Shown here piece by piece: positions 31,001-41,723 of a stretch of 64,000 bases of DNA (position 1 is its first letter; every line of letters begins with the position of its first letter). The translations under genes and the position numbers were made by a program. The notes under the pieces are model-generated. The model saw only the letters and a program-made list of their open reading frames with translations. It ran no database searches and was not told the DNA's origin. This DNA comes from Cellulomonas cellasea (GTDB lineage: Bacteria; Actinomycetota; Actinomycetes; Actinomycetales; Cellulomonadaceae): assembly GCF_006538745.1 (NCBI RefSeq), contig NZ_BJLR01000033.1:103930-167929 (forward strand), read 5' to 3'.

Positions 31001-32070
31001 GCCGCGGCACCCGACGATGCGGCCGGTGTCGGCGCCTCGGTGCCCGCGGGAGTGCCGGCGCGCGCCGTGTCGGCAGGAGCGCTCGGACGCGTCGTGGGCG
31101 GGGTGGGCGCGCTCGGCGTTGCGGTCGCTGCCGCCGGCTTCGCTGCGCCGGAGTCCCCGGTGGACGGGCCGCCGGGCGCGGCGGTCCTCGTCGGCGCGGC
31201 GGAGGCGGGCGCCGCCGCAGACGTCGGCGCCCCGGGGGACGTCGGCGCGCCGGCCGGCGTCGGCGTCCCGGCGGGCGTGGGCGCCCCGGCGGACGTCCGC
31301 GCTGCAGCAGCCGCCGGAGCGTCGCCGGGCGTCGGGGCCTGCGCGGGCTCGGGCGCCGGAGCCGAGGGGGGCGTCGCGGCGACGGAGGACGGAGCCGGAC
31401 GCGCAGGTGCGGCCGGAGCAGCAGCGGACGACGCCGTCGGGACGGAGCTCGCGGGCGCCGACGCGGCCGTCGTCGCAGGTGCCGGTGTCGACCCCGCAGA
31501 TCCCGGCGCGGGCGTCGCGGCGGAGACCGAGTCGGGTGCGGTCGCCGGTGCAGCGGCGGGAGCACCGGCTGCGGCGGACGGGGTGCGGGCGGGCACCGGA
31601 GCGCCGGAGACGGGACGGGACTCGGGCGCGCTGGACGGGACCGCGTCGGCGGAGGGGCGGGTCGCCGCCGTCGCGCTGGACGGGACCGCCTCGGCGGAGG
31701 ATGTGGACGTCCCGGTGGCCGCGTTCTCGCGACCCGACGTCGCGGACCGCTCGCTCGACGGGGGTGCCGTCGTCGCGCCGGATCCGGTCGGGGCGGGCGG
31801 CTCACCCGAGCCCGAGCCCGAGCCCGAGCCCGCACCCGCATCGCCGGTGCGTCGCTCACCCGCACCTGCCTCCGCGTCACCGGTCGGCCGCTCACCCGTG
31901 GACCCAGCCGCGTCCTTCGCGGGACGCTCGCTCGCACCCGCGTCGCCCGCAGGCGGCTCCCCCGTCCGGGCAGCGTCGGGCGTGGCGGACGTCGGGCGAT
32001 GCGCCGGCTGCCCCGCCGTGGGGGCCTCGGGCGTCGCGGCCGAGTCGTCGCGCTCGGTGCTGCTGGCCAT
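28093..32070 (-). CDS. VanW family protein with giant low-complexity N-terminus
   Basis: A 1325-residue protein. Residues 1-755 are almost only Ala, Pro, Thr, Ser and Gly with short degenerate repeats. An acidic-then-basic stretch (DEFDEYEPRRRWPK, 757-770) precedes one helix (about 771-793, VLLVVGVVVLLLGAAYVGAA). The outer part has peptidoglycan-binding_4-like repeats (GVQIGGMPAEQARTELER, TVDPATAGLAFDAAATVDQL) and ends in a VanW domain with ARNITGTLVEPGETFSLTEAL, GGGLSQISTTTFNAA and YPEGREATIYTG. Topology suggests the long tail is cytoplasmic. ATG at 32070 follows AGGGGGACGATCC. VanW domains occur in cell-wall and glycopeptide-resistance contexts with no settled activity. Confidence 0.9.
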   Translation of the reverse strand: MASSTERDDSAATPEAPTAGQPAHRPTSATPDAARTGEPPAGDAGASERPAKDAAGSTGERPTGDAEAGAGERRTGDAGAGSGSGSGSGEPPAPTGSGATTAPPSSERSATSGRENAATGTSTSSAEAVPSSATAATRPSADAVPSSAPESRPVSGAPVPARTPSAAAGAPAAAPATAPDSVSAATPAPGSAGSTPAPATTAASAPASSVPTASSAAAPAAPARPAPSSVAATPPSAPAPEPAQAPTPGDAPAAAAARTSAGAPTPAGTPTPAGAPTSPGAPTSAAAPASAAPTRTAAPGGPSTGDSGAAKPAAATATPSAPTPPTTRPSAPADTARAGTPAGTEAPTPAASSGAAAPASPGTSSRPAGPSSAAGSSSPAPSSQAAPPSAATQSSPATASTPAASSSPATPSSPAATSSIPSAASTAPARPSAPASPLPERRPAAAESAPAAPAPLPARPAAARAGEGPTGAPGRPGAAPGRADDTPTQITPPSSAAGPVRTPVLDAVARAGEPAPSRPGAPERAGQRPAGAASTAATETGASRPGAAPARVPVAGAAAAATGAAAAANGAAAATGAAAAATGAAADRPEPLRPAAARPSATSSGATSSGTPAGAARPAAGPTATPVGGRPDVRSAASGDRPSPPTTAYPGPTGAPVAARPAAPSPAAASPAAGAAAAPAAGTAAASVPAAATAPHAATAPHASASSGSTATATATAPRGGDAPTTASRPSATPGAPAAASAQSCGDDPEHRSSPIDEFDEYEPRRRWPKVLLVVGVVVLLLGAAYVGAAYALADRVPRGATVAGVQIGGMPAEQARTELERTLADTASSPVTVTAGEVVATVDPATAGLAFDAAATVDQLTGLDLSPQRLWQHLVGVDEHAPVTDVDPAALDAAVDDLTGTLTLAPVDGGVVFADGQAHATDAADGWELDADHAAEVLQTRWLTDEQPLELRTAPVAPDITQEETDAALTSVAQRVVSAPVTLEVGGQRVELPVDVLAGAASMVPVASDLELQLDGAKLSEAVLARTTDLLSESADARFEFQGGVPVIVPGKPGTTLDPAALGQAVATAATGDQRTTAVELVETDPAESTAKLEALGIKEVVSEFSTPLTSEPRRTANIANGARNITGTLVEPGETFSLTEALGPITAANGFQTAGVIVNGEHVDGMGGGLSQISTTTFNAAHFAGFEDVEHRPHSEWFARYPEGREATIYTGTLDMRWKNNTPYGALVQGYVEGGRVHVRIWGTKYWTVESTTSGRSGVVSPTTTYSQSPTCEPQSAGNPGFTVTTTRKLFLEGQLKDTESFTWKYKPQNRVICGAAPTASAG
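29963..29998. repeat. Two exact 18-bp tandem repeats inside the VanW gene
   Basis: GCGTGCGGAGCCGTGGCG occurs twice head to tail (29963-29980 and 29981-29998), in frame, encoding a repeated hexapeptide of the low-complexity region. Confidence 0.8.
30314..30410. repeat. 21-bp tandem repeat tract inside the VanW gene
   Basis: About four and a half units beginning GCTGCGGCGCCGGTGG (30314, 30335, an 18-bp variant at 30356, 30374, 30395). All lengths are multiples of three, so unit gain or loss would keep the frame; they encode Ala-rich peptide repeats. Likely prone to slippage. Confidence 0.8.
31805..31828. repeat. Hexanucleotide repeat (CCCGAG)4 inside the VanW gene
   Basis: Four exact copies of CCCGAG, in frame, encoding a Gly-Ser run on the minus strand near the protein N-terminus. 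Confidence 0.8.
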
Positions 32071-32119
32071 GGATCGTCCCCCTGCTGCTCAAACCAGGCG
32101 CGTGCTCGCGTCGGGCTCG

Positions 32120-32125
32120 ATTCTA
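32120..32125 (-). promoter_or_regulatory. Possible -10 element of the VanW gene
   Basis: TAGAAT on the minus strand, 50 bp before the VanW ATG, in an AT-richer patch of the 139-bp gap. No matching -35 is evident. Confidence 0.3.
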
Positions 32126-32209
32126 CGGTCCACGTCGAACCGTTTCGTGCAGGGTTTGCCGCGGATTCACCATCCACCCACGCCTTCGGCGCGAGCCCCC
32201 CGCATCGCC

Positions 32210-32728
32210 TCAGGCGAGGCCGCGCGTGCGCCCGCGCAGGTGGACCAGACCGCCCGTCGACGGGTGGCCCTGGCGCGCCTCGAGGACGGTCCCGACGACG
32301 ACGTCGTGGTCGCCCGCGGGGTGCACGGCGGCCGTCCGGCACTCGAACCACGCGGCGGCACCCTCGACCCACGCCGCGCCCGAGCGCGGCGCGCGCACGT
32401 GGGGCACGCGGTCGAGCTGCCCGAACGCCGGGCGCCCGGGCGACGCGAGCCAGTGGGCGACGTGGGCCTGCTGGTCGCCGAGGACGCTCAGGGTCCACAG
32501 CTCGACGTCGTCGAGGGCCTCGCGCAGGCGGGCGTCGACGTGCACGCAGAACAGCACGAGCGGCGGGTCGAGCGACACCGAGGCGACCGAGCTCGCGGTG
32601 ATCGCCTGGTCGACGCCCCGCCACCGCAGCGCGACGACCCCGACCCCGGCCGGCAGCCGCGCGACTGCGGCGCGGAAGACGTCCGGGTCGGCGGCGTCGG
32701 CGCCGGGGACCGTGCCGCCGTCGGTCAC
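32210..32728 (-). CDS. Flavin reductase family protein
   Basis: A 172-residue FMN-binding split-barrel protein of the flavin reductase family. These enzymes reduce free flavin with NAD(P)H, often for a partner monooxygenase. FRAAVARLPAGVGVVALRW opens the domain, followed by the signature ITASSVASVSLDPPLVLFCV and WLASPGRPAFGQLDRV. A GDHDVVVGTVLEAR strand near the C-terminus is also typical. The GTG start at 32728 overlaps the upstream membrane-protein stop (GTGA). No monooxygenase partner lies nearby, so its electron acceptor is unknown. Confidence 0.87.
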   Translation of the reverse strand: MTDGGTVPGADAADPDVFRAAVARLPAGVGVVALRWRGVDQAITASSVASVSLDPPLVLFCVHVDARLREALDDVELWTLSVLGDQQAHVAHWLASPGRPAFGQLDRVPHVRAPRSGAAWVEGAAAWFECRTAAVHPAGDHDVVVGTVLEARQGHPSTGGLVHLRGRTRGLA

Positions 32729-33114
32729 GGAGCGGGCGGCGCGGCCGGTGACGAGGGCCGCACGTCGCGGAACCAGGCCCGCGGCGCGAACGCGGCGACG
32801 CCGGTGGCGACCGCGGCGCCGATGACCCACGTCCAGCCGAGCAGACCCTGCGCGGTGACGAGCACGTCACCGCCCGGCCCGGGCTGCGAGAGGAGCTGCA
32901 CCACGAGGAACAGGCCGCCGGCGTAGCCGATGAGGGCCGAGAATCCCGACCACGCGCGCACGGTGACGGCCGAGCCGAGCACGAGCGCGAGGCTCACGAC
33001 GAGGCCCCACGGCTCGACGGAGCGGTGCATCGTGGTCCCGACCGCCGCGACGAGCCCGCCGAGGAGCAGGGCGGCGGCCGCGCGCAGGACGGCTCCACGG
33101 GTCAGGGGCTGCAC
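32725..33114 (-). CDS. Small four-helix membrane protein, perhaps DUF6113-like
   Basis: A 129-residue hydrophobic protein with four helices: AAAALLLGGLVAAVGTTMH, WGLVVSLALVLGSAVTVRAW, FSALIGYAGGLFLVVQLL and LGWTWVIGAAVATGVAAFAP. The C-terminus is Pro/Ala-rich. The GTG start at 33114 lies four bases past the mshB stop, and its own stop overlaps the flavin-reductase start. A similar small membrane protein follows mshB in other actinobacteria, I believe annotated DUF6113, but I cannot verify that here. Function unknown; the coupling suggests co-expression with mycothiol synthesis. Confidence 0.72.
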   Translation of the reverse strand: MQPLTRGAVLRAAAALLLGGLVAAVGTTMHRSVEPWGLVVSLALVLGSAVTVRAWSGFSALIGYAGGLFLVVQLLSQPGPGGDVLVTAQGLLGWTWVIGAAVATGVAAFAPRAWFRDVRPSSPAAPPAP

Positions 33115-33118
33115 GGCG

Positions 33119-34153
33119 TCAGGCTACCCGGCGCACACCGTGCGGCCAGCGCACGGGCCGGTCCGGCCGCTCGGCGCGCTCGTCGGCGAACCGGTACGCC
33201 TCGGTGGACAGCAGCGGCGCGAGCACACCGTTGCTCAGTGCGTAGGCACCCACGAGCGTCGCGCCGGACGCGCGGCGCCGGCCCGTGCGGGCGTCCGGCA
33301 CCTCGAGCGCGGTGACCGCCTGGACCTGGGTCCCGTGCGCGCGCAGGGCGGCGACGAGCCGCGGCAGCACCGGCGCGACGTCGACGAGCACGTCGAGGGT
33401 CCCGTCGGGGACGGCGACCGTCGGCAGCGGACCCTCGGGGTCCGGCAGCGTGAGCCCGGCGCGGCCGTCGCGCAGCGCCGTGACGGCGGGGGCCTCGGCG
33501 AGCTCGGCGTACGCGGAGCGCAGCGCGGTGGCGCCGAGCGCGGCCAGCAGCACCGCGGCGACCGTGTGCGGCGCCGGACCACCGGACGCGCGGCCCCACG
33601 CGGGGTCGGCGGCGAGGGTCAGTGCCCGCCGGGTCGCGTCGTGCGCGCGTACGTGGTCCGGGTGCCCGTACCCGCCGCCGGGCTCGTAGGTCACGACGAC
33701 GTCGGGGCGCCGGACCCGCAGCACCGTCGCGAGGCGCCCCGCCGCGTCGTCGAGGTCGGCGGCGACGAACGCGTGCTCGGGCAGCACGTCGAGGCGACCG
33801 GCCTGCGCGGTCCCGGCCCACGCCATGCCCGAGTCGGCGTAGCGCGCGCCGGGCGCCCCGACCCGGTCGAGGAACACGTGGTCGCGGACGCCGAGCGCCC
33901 CGAGCGCGTGCGCGAGCTCGCGCTCCCGGTGCGCGGCCAGCGCGGCGCCGTCGTGCTCGAGGTGCGCGAGCCCGTCGCCGATGACCTCGCCCTGCTCACC
34001 GCGCGTGCACGTCACGACCGTCACGGGCAGGCCCGCGGCGGCCCACGTCGCGAGGAGCGCACCCGTCGCGAGCGTCTCGTCGTCGGGGTGCGCGTGCACC
34101 GCGAGGAGCCCGCCCGTCGCCGGGGCCGGGGGCGCCGGGACGGGCGCGCTCAT
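33119..34153 (-). CDS. mshB: N-acetyl-1-D-myo-inositol-2-amino-2-deoxy-alpha-D-glucopyranoside deacetylase
   Basis: Zinc deacetylase of mycothiol biosynthesis, releasing GlcN-Ins from GlcNAc-Ins; 344 residues. The LmbE-type motif AHPDDE puts zinc ligands at His22 and Asp25 with catalytic Asp24, and HPDH at 164-167 supplies the third ligand His167. RGEQGEVIGDGLAHLEHDGAAL and YEPGGGYGHPDH are specific to MshB rather than the mycothiol conjugate amidase Mca. ATG at 34153, four bases after the typA stop, so probably co-transcribed with typA. Marks the organism as a mycothiol producer. Confidence 0.93.
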   Translation of the reverse strand: MSAPVPAPPAPATGGLLAVHAHPDDETLATGALLATWAAAGLPVTVVTCTRGEQGEVIGDGLAHLEHDGAALAAHRERELAHALGALGVRDHVFLDRVGAPGARYADSGMAWAGTAQAGRLDVLPEHAFVAADLDDAAGRLATVLRVRRPDVVVTYEPGGGYGHPDHVRAHDATRRALTLAADPAWGRASGGPAPHTVAAVLLAALGATALRSAYAELAEAPAVTALRDGRAGLTLPDPEGPLPTVAVPDGTLDVLVDVAPVLPRLVAALRAHGTQVQAVTALEVPDARTGRRRASGATLVGAYALSNGVLAPLLSTEAYRFADERAERPDRPVRWPHGVRRVA

Positions 34154-34157
34154 CGCG

Positions 34158-36098
<1,941 letters not shown>

Positions 36099-36281
36099 CT
36101 CAGGGTGGTGGGAGCGCGCCGCGTCGTGGGGCGCCGATCAATTCTACCGGTAGGACGGCCGCAGGCCGACCGGAACCGTCGCGCAGCCGCACGGCGCGGC
36201 CGGGAGCACCGGTGGGACGACCGGTGCGCGGCAGGCGGTGGACTCCCGTGAGCTCGGGCGTTCGCCGCAACCCGGGACGCA

Positions 36282-36317
36282 CGACGACCCCCGTCCCCGA
36301 CGGGACGGAGGTCGTCG
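36282..36317 (-). terminator. Strong hairpin terminator of the opp operon
   Basis: Arms 36282-36297 and 36302-36317 pair over 15 bp with one C/A mismatch around a four-base CGAC loop, 36 bp after the stop of the double ABC ATPase gene. Best terminator in the window. The remaining 254-bp gap holds the typA promoter; TAGAAT on the minus strand near 36140 is a candidate -10. Confidence 0.8.
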
Positions 36318-36352
36318 GTGAGCCGCGCCGGATCAGACGCGTGCGGCACGGG

Positions 36353-38221
<1,869 letters not shown>

Positions 38222-38315
38222 GGGGGGTCGGACCCTTTCTCAGAGCGATCGGACGGGCGTCGGACCGGGTCCCGGTCCGGGCGGCCGCACCGTCGGCGCG
38301 TGCGAGCATGGCCGC

Positions 38316-38930
38316 ATGGGTGCAGCCGGTGACGTGGTGTTCCGTCCGAGGTTCGGACAGGTGATGACGGTCGGGACGGTCGTGGTGTGCGCGATCGCGC
38401 TGGTCACCACGCTCGTCGACGACCCGGGTGCTGCGGTGCGGCTCGCGCCCGGCCTGGCGCTCGCGTCGGTGCTCGTGTGGGCGCTGTTCGGCCGCCCCGC
38501 CGTCGTGGTGCACGCCGGCGGGGTGCGGCTCGAGAACGTCCTGCGCACGATCGAGCTGCCGTGGCCGTCCGTCCAGCGCATCGACACGAAGTACGCCCTG
38601 ACCCTCGTGACCGCGTACGGCGTGTACGCGGCCTGGGCCGCTCCGGCGCCGAGCCGCAGCCTCGCGGCCCGGGCGGACCGCGAGCGGCTCGGCCGGCACC
38701 TGCCCGAGTCGACGTACGGGCTCGGCGGCGTCCGCCCCGGCGACCTGCCCGGGACGCCGTCCGGCGACGTCGCCGCGCTCGTGCGGCACCGCTGGGAGGA
38801 GCTGCGCGACGCGGGCCACCTCGACGACCCCCGGCTCGAGCGCGAGAAGCCGGTGACGCGCTGGAACGTCGCCCCGGTCGTGAGCACCGCGGTCCTCGCG
38901 GTGCTCACGACCGCGGCGGTCGTCCTCTGA
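38316..38930 (+). CDS. PH domain-containing membrane protein
   Basis: A 204-residue protein of the actinobacterial bacterial-PH (bPH_6-like) type. Two N-terminal helices (VMTVGTVVVCAIALVTTLV; LAPGLALASVLVWALFG) lead into a PH-like beta domain: AVVVHAGGVRLENVLRTIELPW, VQRIDTKYALTLVTAYG and VYAAWAAPAPSR. A C-terminal helix VVSTAVLAVLTTAAVVL closes it. ATG at 38316. It is transcribed against the opp operon, between the oppC stop (38939) and the ATPase start (38221). Function unknown; no link to peptide transport is evident. Confidence 0.83.
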   Translation: MGAAGDVVFRPRFGQVMTVGTVVVCAIALVTTLVDDPGAAVRLAPGLALASVLVWALFGRPAVVVHAGGVRLENVLRTIELPWPSVQRIDTKYALTLVTAYGVYAAWAAPAPSRSLAARADRERLGRHLPESTYGLGGVRPGDLPGTPSGDVAALVRHRWEELRDAGHLDDPRLEREKPVTRWNVAPVVSTAVLAVLTTAAVVL

Positions 38931-38938
38931 CACGCTCG

Positions 38939-39952
38939 TCAGGCCTTCGCCATCTTGCGCTTGCTCGGGATCCGCCGCTGGCGCGGGTCGAACGCGTCGC
39001 GCAGGCCGTCCCCGATGAAGTTCACGCACAGCGCGATCGACACGATGAACAGACCGGGCCACCAGAAGAGCCAGGGGCGCGTGGCGAACGCCGACTGGTA
39101 CTCGTTGATGAGCTGGCCGAGCGACACGTCGGGCGCCGTGATCCCGAAGCCGAGGTAGCTCAGCGCCGTCTCGAGCAGGATCGCGGACGCCATGAGCAGC
39201 GTCGCGTTCACGATGATCACGCCCATCGCGTTCGGCAGCATGTGCTTGAACATGATGCGCGAGTTGCTCGCCCCGGCGACGCGCGCGGCGTCGACGAACT
39301 CCCGCTCGCGGAGCGACATGAACTCGCCGCGCACGAGGCGGGCCATCGTCGTCCACGTGACGAGCGCGAGCATCGTGCCGAGGAGCACCGGGCCGGCCTT
39401 GCCGAACCGGGCGCCGAGGATCGCGCCGACCATGATCACGGGGATCGTGATGACCATGTCCGTGAAGCGCATGAGCAGGTTGTCGATCCACCCGCGCAGG
39501 AAGCCGGCGAGCGCCCCGACGACGATGCCGATCGTCGTCGCGAGCAGGCCGATGATCGCCATGATCAGGAGCGACTGCTGCGTCCCGCGCATGACCCGCG
39601 CGAAGCCGTCGCGGCCGATGTTGTCCTGGCCGAAGGGGTGCGGCCCGACCTGGAAGCCGCCGTCGAAGCCCATCGTGGGCTTGCCGCCGGCGTTGACCAC
39701 GTCGTTGAGCGCCTGGGGCGTGTGCGGCCACCAGCCGGGGATGGGTCCCCAGCCGATCGACGTCGTGGCCAGCAGGATGATCAGTGTCAGCACGATCGCG
39801 GCGACCATCGCGCCGCGGTGGCGCACGAACCGCCGCAGGACGATGCGGCCCTGCGAGAGGCCCTCGACCTCCTTGAGCTCGATCGCGTTCTCGCTCTGCT
39901 CGAGCGTGGAGTGCTGGGGGTCCTCGGGGACGAGGGTCGTGGGGACGGTCAT
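38939..39952 (-). CDS. Oligopeptide/dipeptide ABC transporter permease, DppC/OppC type
   Basis: Inner-membrane permease of a peptide importer, 337 residues. A roughly 40-residue polar tail and RFVRHRGAMVAAIVLTLIILLATTSIGW precede a periplasmic loop and five further helices. The EAA loop REREFVDAARVAGASNSRIMFKHMLPNAMG is intact and mates with the ATPase. The C-terminal GDGLRDAFDPRQRR is the OppC hallmark. ATG at 39952 overlaps the oppB stop (ATGA). Ends eight bases from the convergent PH-domain gene. Confidence 0.94.
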   Translation of the reverse strand: MTVPTTLVPEDPQHSTLEQSENAIELKEVEGLSQGRIVLRRFVRHRGAMVAAIVLTLIILLATTSIGWGPIPGWWPHTPQALNDVVNAGGKPTMGFDGGFQVGPHPFGQDNIGRDGFARVMRGTQQSLLIMAIIGLLATTIGIVVGALAGFLRGWIDNLLMRFTDMVITIPVIMVGAILGARFGKAGPVLLGTMLALVTWTTMARLVRGEFMSLREREFVDAARVAGASNSRIMFKHMLPNAMGVIIVNATLLMASAILLETALSYLGFGITAPDVSLGQLINEYQSAFATRPWLFWWPGLFIVSIALCVNFIGDGLRDAFDPRQRRIPSKRKMAKA

Positions 39953-41583
39953 GCGTTCACCCGGATCCTGGGGTCGAGGGCGGCGTAGACGAAGACGACC
40001 ACGATGTTGGCGAGCACGAGCATCGTCCCGACGACGATGAAGTAGCCCATGATCGGGTCGGCGTCACGGTTGTGCAGCCCGGTGAGGAAGAGCGTGCCCA
40101 TGCCGCTCCAGGCGAAGATGCGCTCGGTGATGATCGCGCCGCCGAACAGCGCCGCGATGTCGAGCGGCACGATCGTCGCGAGCGGGATGAGGGCGTTGCG
40201 GAACGCGTGCCGCATCGTCACCGTGCGCTCCGAGAGCCCCTTCGCCCGCGCCGTGCGGATGTAGTCCTGGTTCATGACCTCGAGCAGGCTCGCGCGGGAG
40301 TAGCGCGTGTACGACGCGAACGAGATGAGGATCAGCGCGATCGTCGGCAGCAGCAGGTGCGTGAACGTGTCGAGCGAACCGACCCAGAAGTCGCCCTGCA
40401 GGTTCGGCGTCTGGGAGCCGATCGTGGCGATCGGGCGGCCGTTGATGCGGCTCGCGTTGCTGTAGGCGGGCCAGACGCGCATCACGCGGTCGACGAAGAT
40501 CAGCAGGCCCACCCCGAGCCCGACGATCGCCGCGGACCGCATCGACTGCGCGCGGTCGGCGCCGCCGAAGAGGTAGCCGACGAGCAGGCCGACGCCGACG
40601 GCGACCAGCGCGAGCCCGGCGACGAGCAGCGCGGTCGCGTTCACGAACGCGTACTGCAGCGGGTAGTACAGCGCGACCCCGACGGCCGCGGTCGTGAGCG
40701 ACGCGTAGAGCGCACGGCGGTTGCCCGGGCTCGACGCGAGCGTGCTGACGGCGAACGCGATCGCGGCACCCGTCACGGCGACGCCCACGATGCCGAGGCT
40801 CGGGGCGAGGAACCACTGGGTGAGCGAGAGGTAGGCGAGCAGCGCGCCGGTCGCGGCGGTCGCCACGACGAACGTGATCGCGCGCCGCCTGCGGTCACCG
40901 CCGACGAGCGCCATCCAGATCAGCCCGGCGAGCACCGCGAGGCCGATCGTCGCGACGGGGCTGTACGTGGGGTCCCGGAGGAAGTCGTTGAAGCCGATCG
41001 CGCCCCACTGCTTGAGCAGCACCGCGACCCAGAACGACGGGAGCGAGTACAGGACGAAGGACAGGAACGTGACGCCGTAGTCGAAGCCCGTGTACTGCCG
41101 CAGCGCGGAGGCGATGCCGACCGCGATGCCGAGCACGATCGCGAGGAGCGTCGACGCGGTGATGAGCTTCATCGTCGACGGGATCGCGGTGCTGAGCAGC
41201 GCGAGGACCGACTGGTTCGTGACCCAGCTGGCACCGAGGTCGCACTGGCCCACGACACAGCCGGCTGCGCCGCCGAGCCAGCCGAGGTAGCGCAGCGGCC
41301 ACGGGGTGTCGAGGTCGAGCAGCCGGGTCCGCGCCTCGATGAGCGCTTCCTTGTTGGGCGCGGTGCTGGTCTTCAGGTCCTCGAGGGGATCCAGCGAGAG
41401 CTGGAGCAGCATGTAGACGATGAACGTCGCGCCGATGAGCACGACAGCCGAGGACAGCAGACGCCGTGCGATGAAGGACAGCATCGGTGCGGCGGACCGC
41501 AGGCGCTGGGAGAGCCCAGGGGCGGAGGTGGGCGGCGTTGTCGCCGACTGGACCTCGGCCCGGGTCGTCACGTGAGTGGCCAT
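39949..41583 (-). CDS. Oligopeptide ABC transporter permease, OppB type, with about 175-residue membrane insertion
   Basis: A 544-residue permease, far longer than the usual 310-330. Residues 34-200 are a normal OppB start (LSFIARRLLSSAVVLIGATF, then YTGFDYGVTFLSFVLYSLPSFWVAVLL). Residues about 204-378 are additional: roughly six hydrophobic helices (near 210-227, 236-253, 258-281, 294-312, 316-338, 350-366). The canonical pattern resumes with DTFTHLLLPTIALILISFASYTRYSRASLLEVMNQDYIRTARAKGL and the EAA loop (441-467). The frame is continuous. The insertion falls in the periplasmic loop region. The start may be ATG 41484 (MLSFIARR), since 41583 lacks a clear RBS. Confidence 0.9.
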   Translation of the reverse strand: MATHVTTRAEVQSATTPPTSAPGLSQRLRSAAPMLSFIARRLLSSAVVLIGATFIVYMLLQLSLDPLEDLKTSTAPNKEALIEARTRLLDLDTPWPLRYLGWLGGAAGCVVGQCDLGASWVTNQSVLALLSTAIPSTMKLITASTLLAIVLGIAVGIASALRQYTGFDYGVTFLSFVLYSLPSFWVAVLLKQWGAIGFNDFLRDPTYSPVATIGLAVLAGLIWMALVGGDRRRRAITFVVATAATGALLAYLSLTQWFLAPSLGIVGVAVTGAAIAFAVSTLASSPGNRRALYASLTTAAVGVALYYPLQYAFVNATALLVAGLALVAVGVGLLVGYLFGGADRAQSMRSAAIVGLGVGLLIFVDRVMRVWPAYSNASRINGRPIATIGSQTPNLQGDFWVGSLDTFTHLLLPTIALILISFASYTRYSRASLLEVMNQDYIRTARAKGLSERTVTMRHAFRNALIPLATIVPLDIAALFGGAIITERIFAWSGMGTLFLTGLHNRDADPIMGYFIVVGTMLVLANIVVVFVYAALDPRIRVNA

Positions 41584-41652
41584 GGGGTGGGTGACCTTCG
41601 CAGAGGTGGTCTGATCGCGCGATTCTACGCGCGAGGGATTCCGAGCATGACA

Positions 41653-41690
41653 TCGGGGGTACCGCGGCCGCTGAGCCGCGGTACCCCCGA
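41653..41690 (-). terminator. Hairpin between solute-binding protein and permease genes
   Basis: Perfect 15-bp arms TCGGGGGTACCGCGG (41653-41667) and its complement (41676-41690), 8-nt loop, 33 bp after the binding-protein stop and 70 bp before oppB. Probably a partial terminator that sets excess binding protein over permease, as at 405-441. Confidence 0.72.
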
Positions 41691-41723
41691 ACGTCCGTGC
41701 GGTGCTACGAGCGAGACACGGGG

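Noticed and set aside
28351..32601. A 1416-codon open frame antisense to the VanW gene
   Set aside because: Arg/Gly-only translation typical of the opposite strand of Ala/Pro-rich GC-rich genes; no domain or start signal. The minus-strand VanW protein has signal-like features, a helix and recognised domains.
39949..41583. Long OppB as two genes joined by a sequencing error
   Set aside because: The frame is continuous, the inserted residues are clean hydrophobic helices, and no alternative start/stop pair with RBS divides it.
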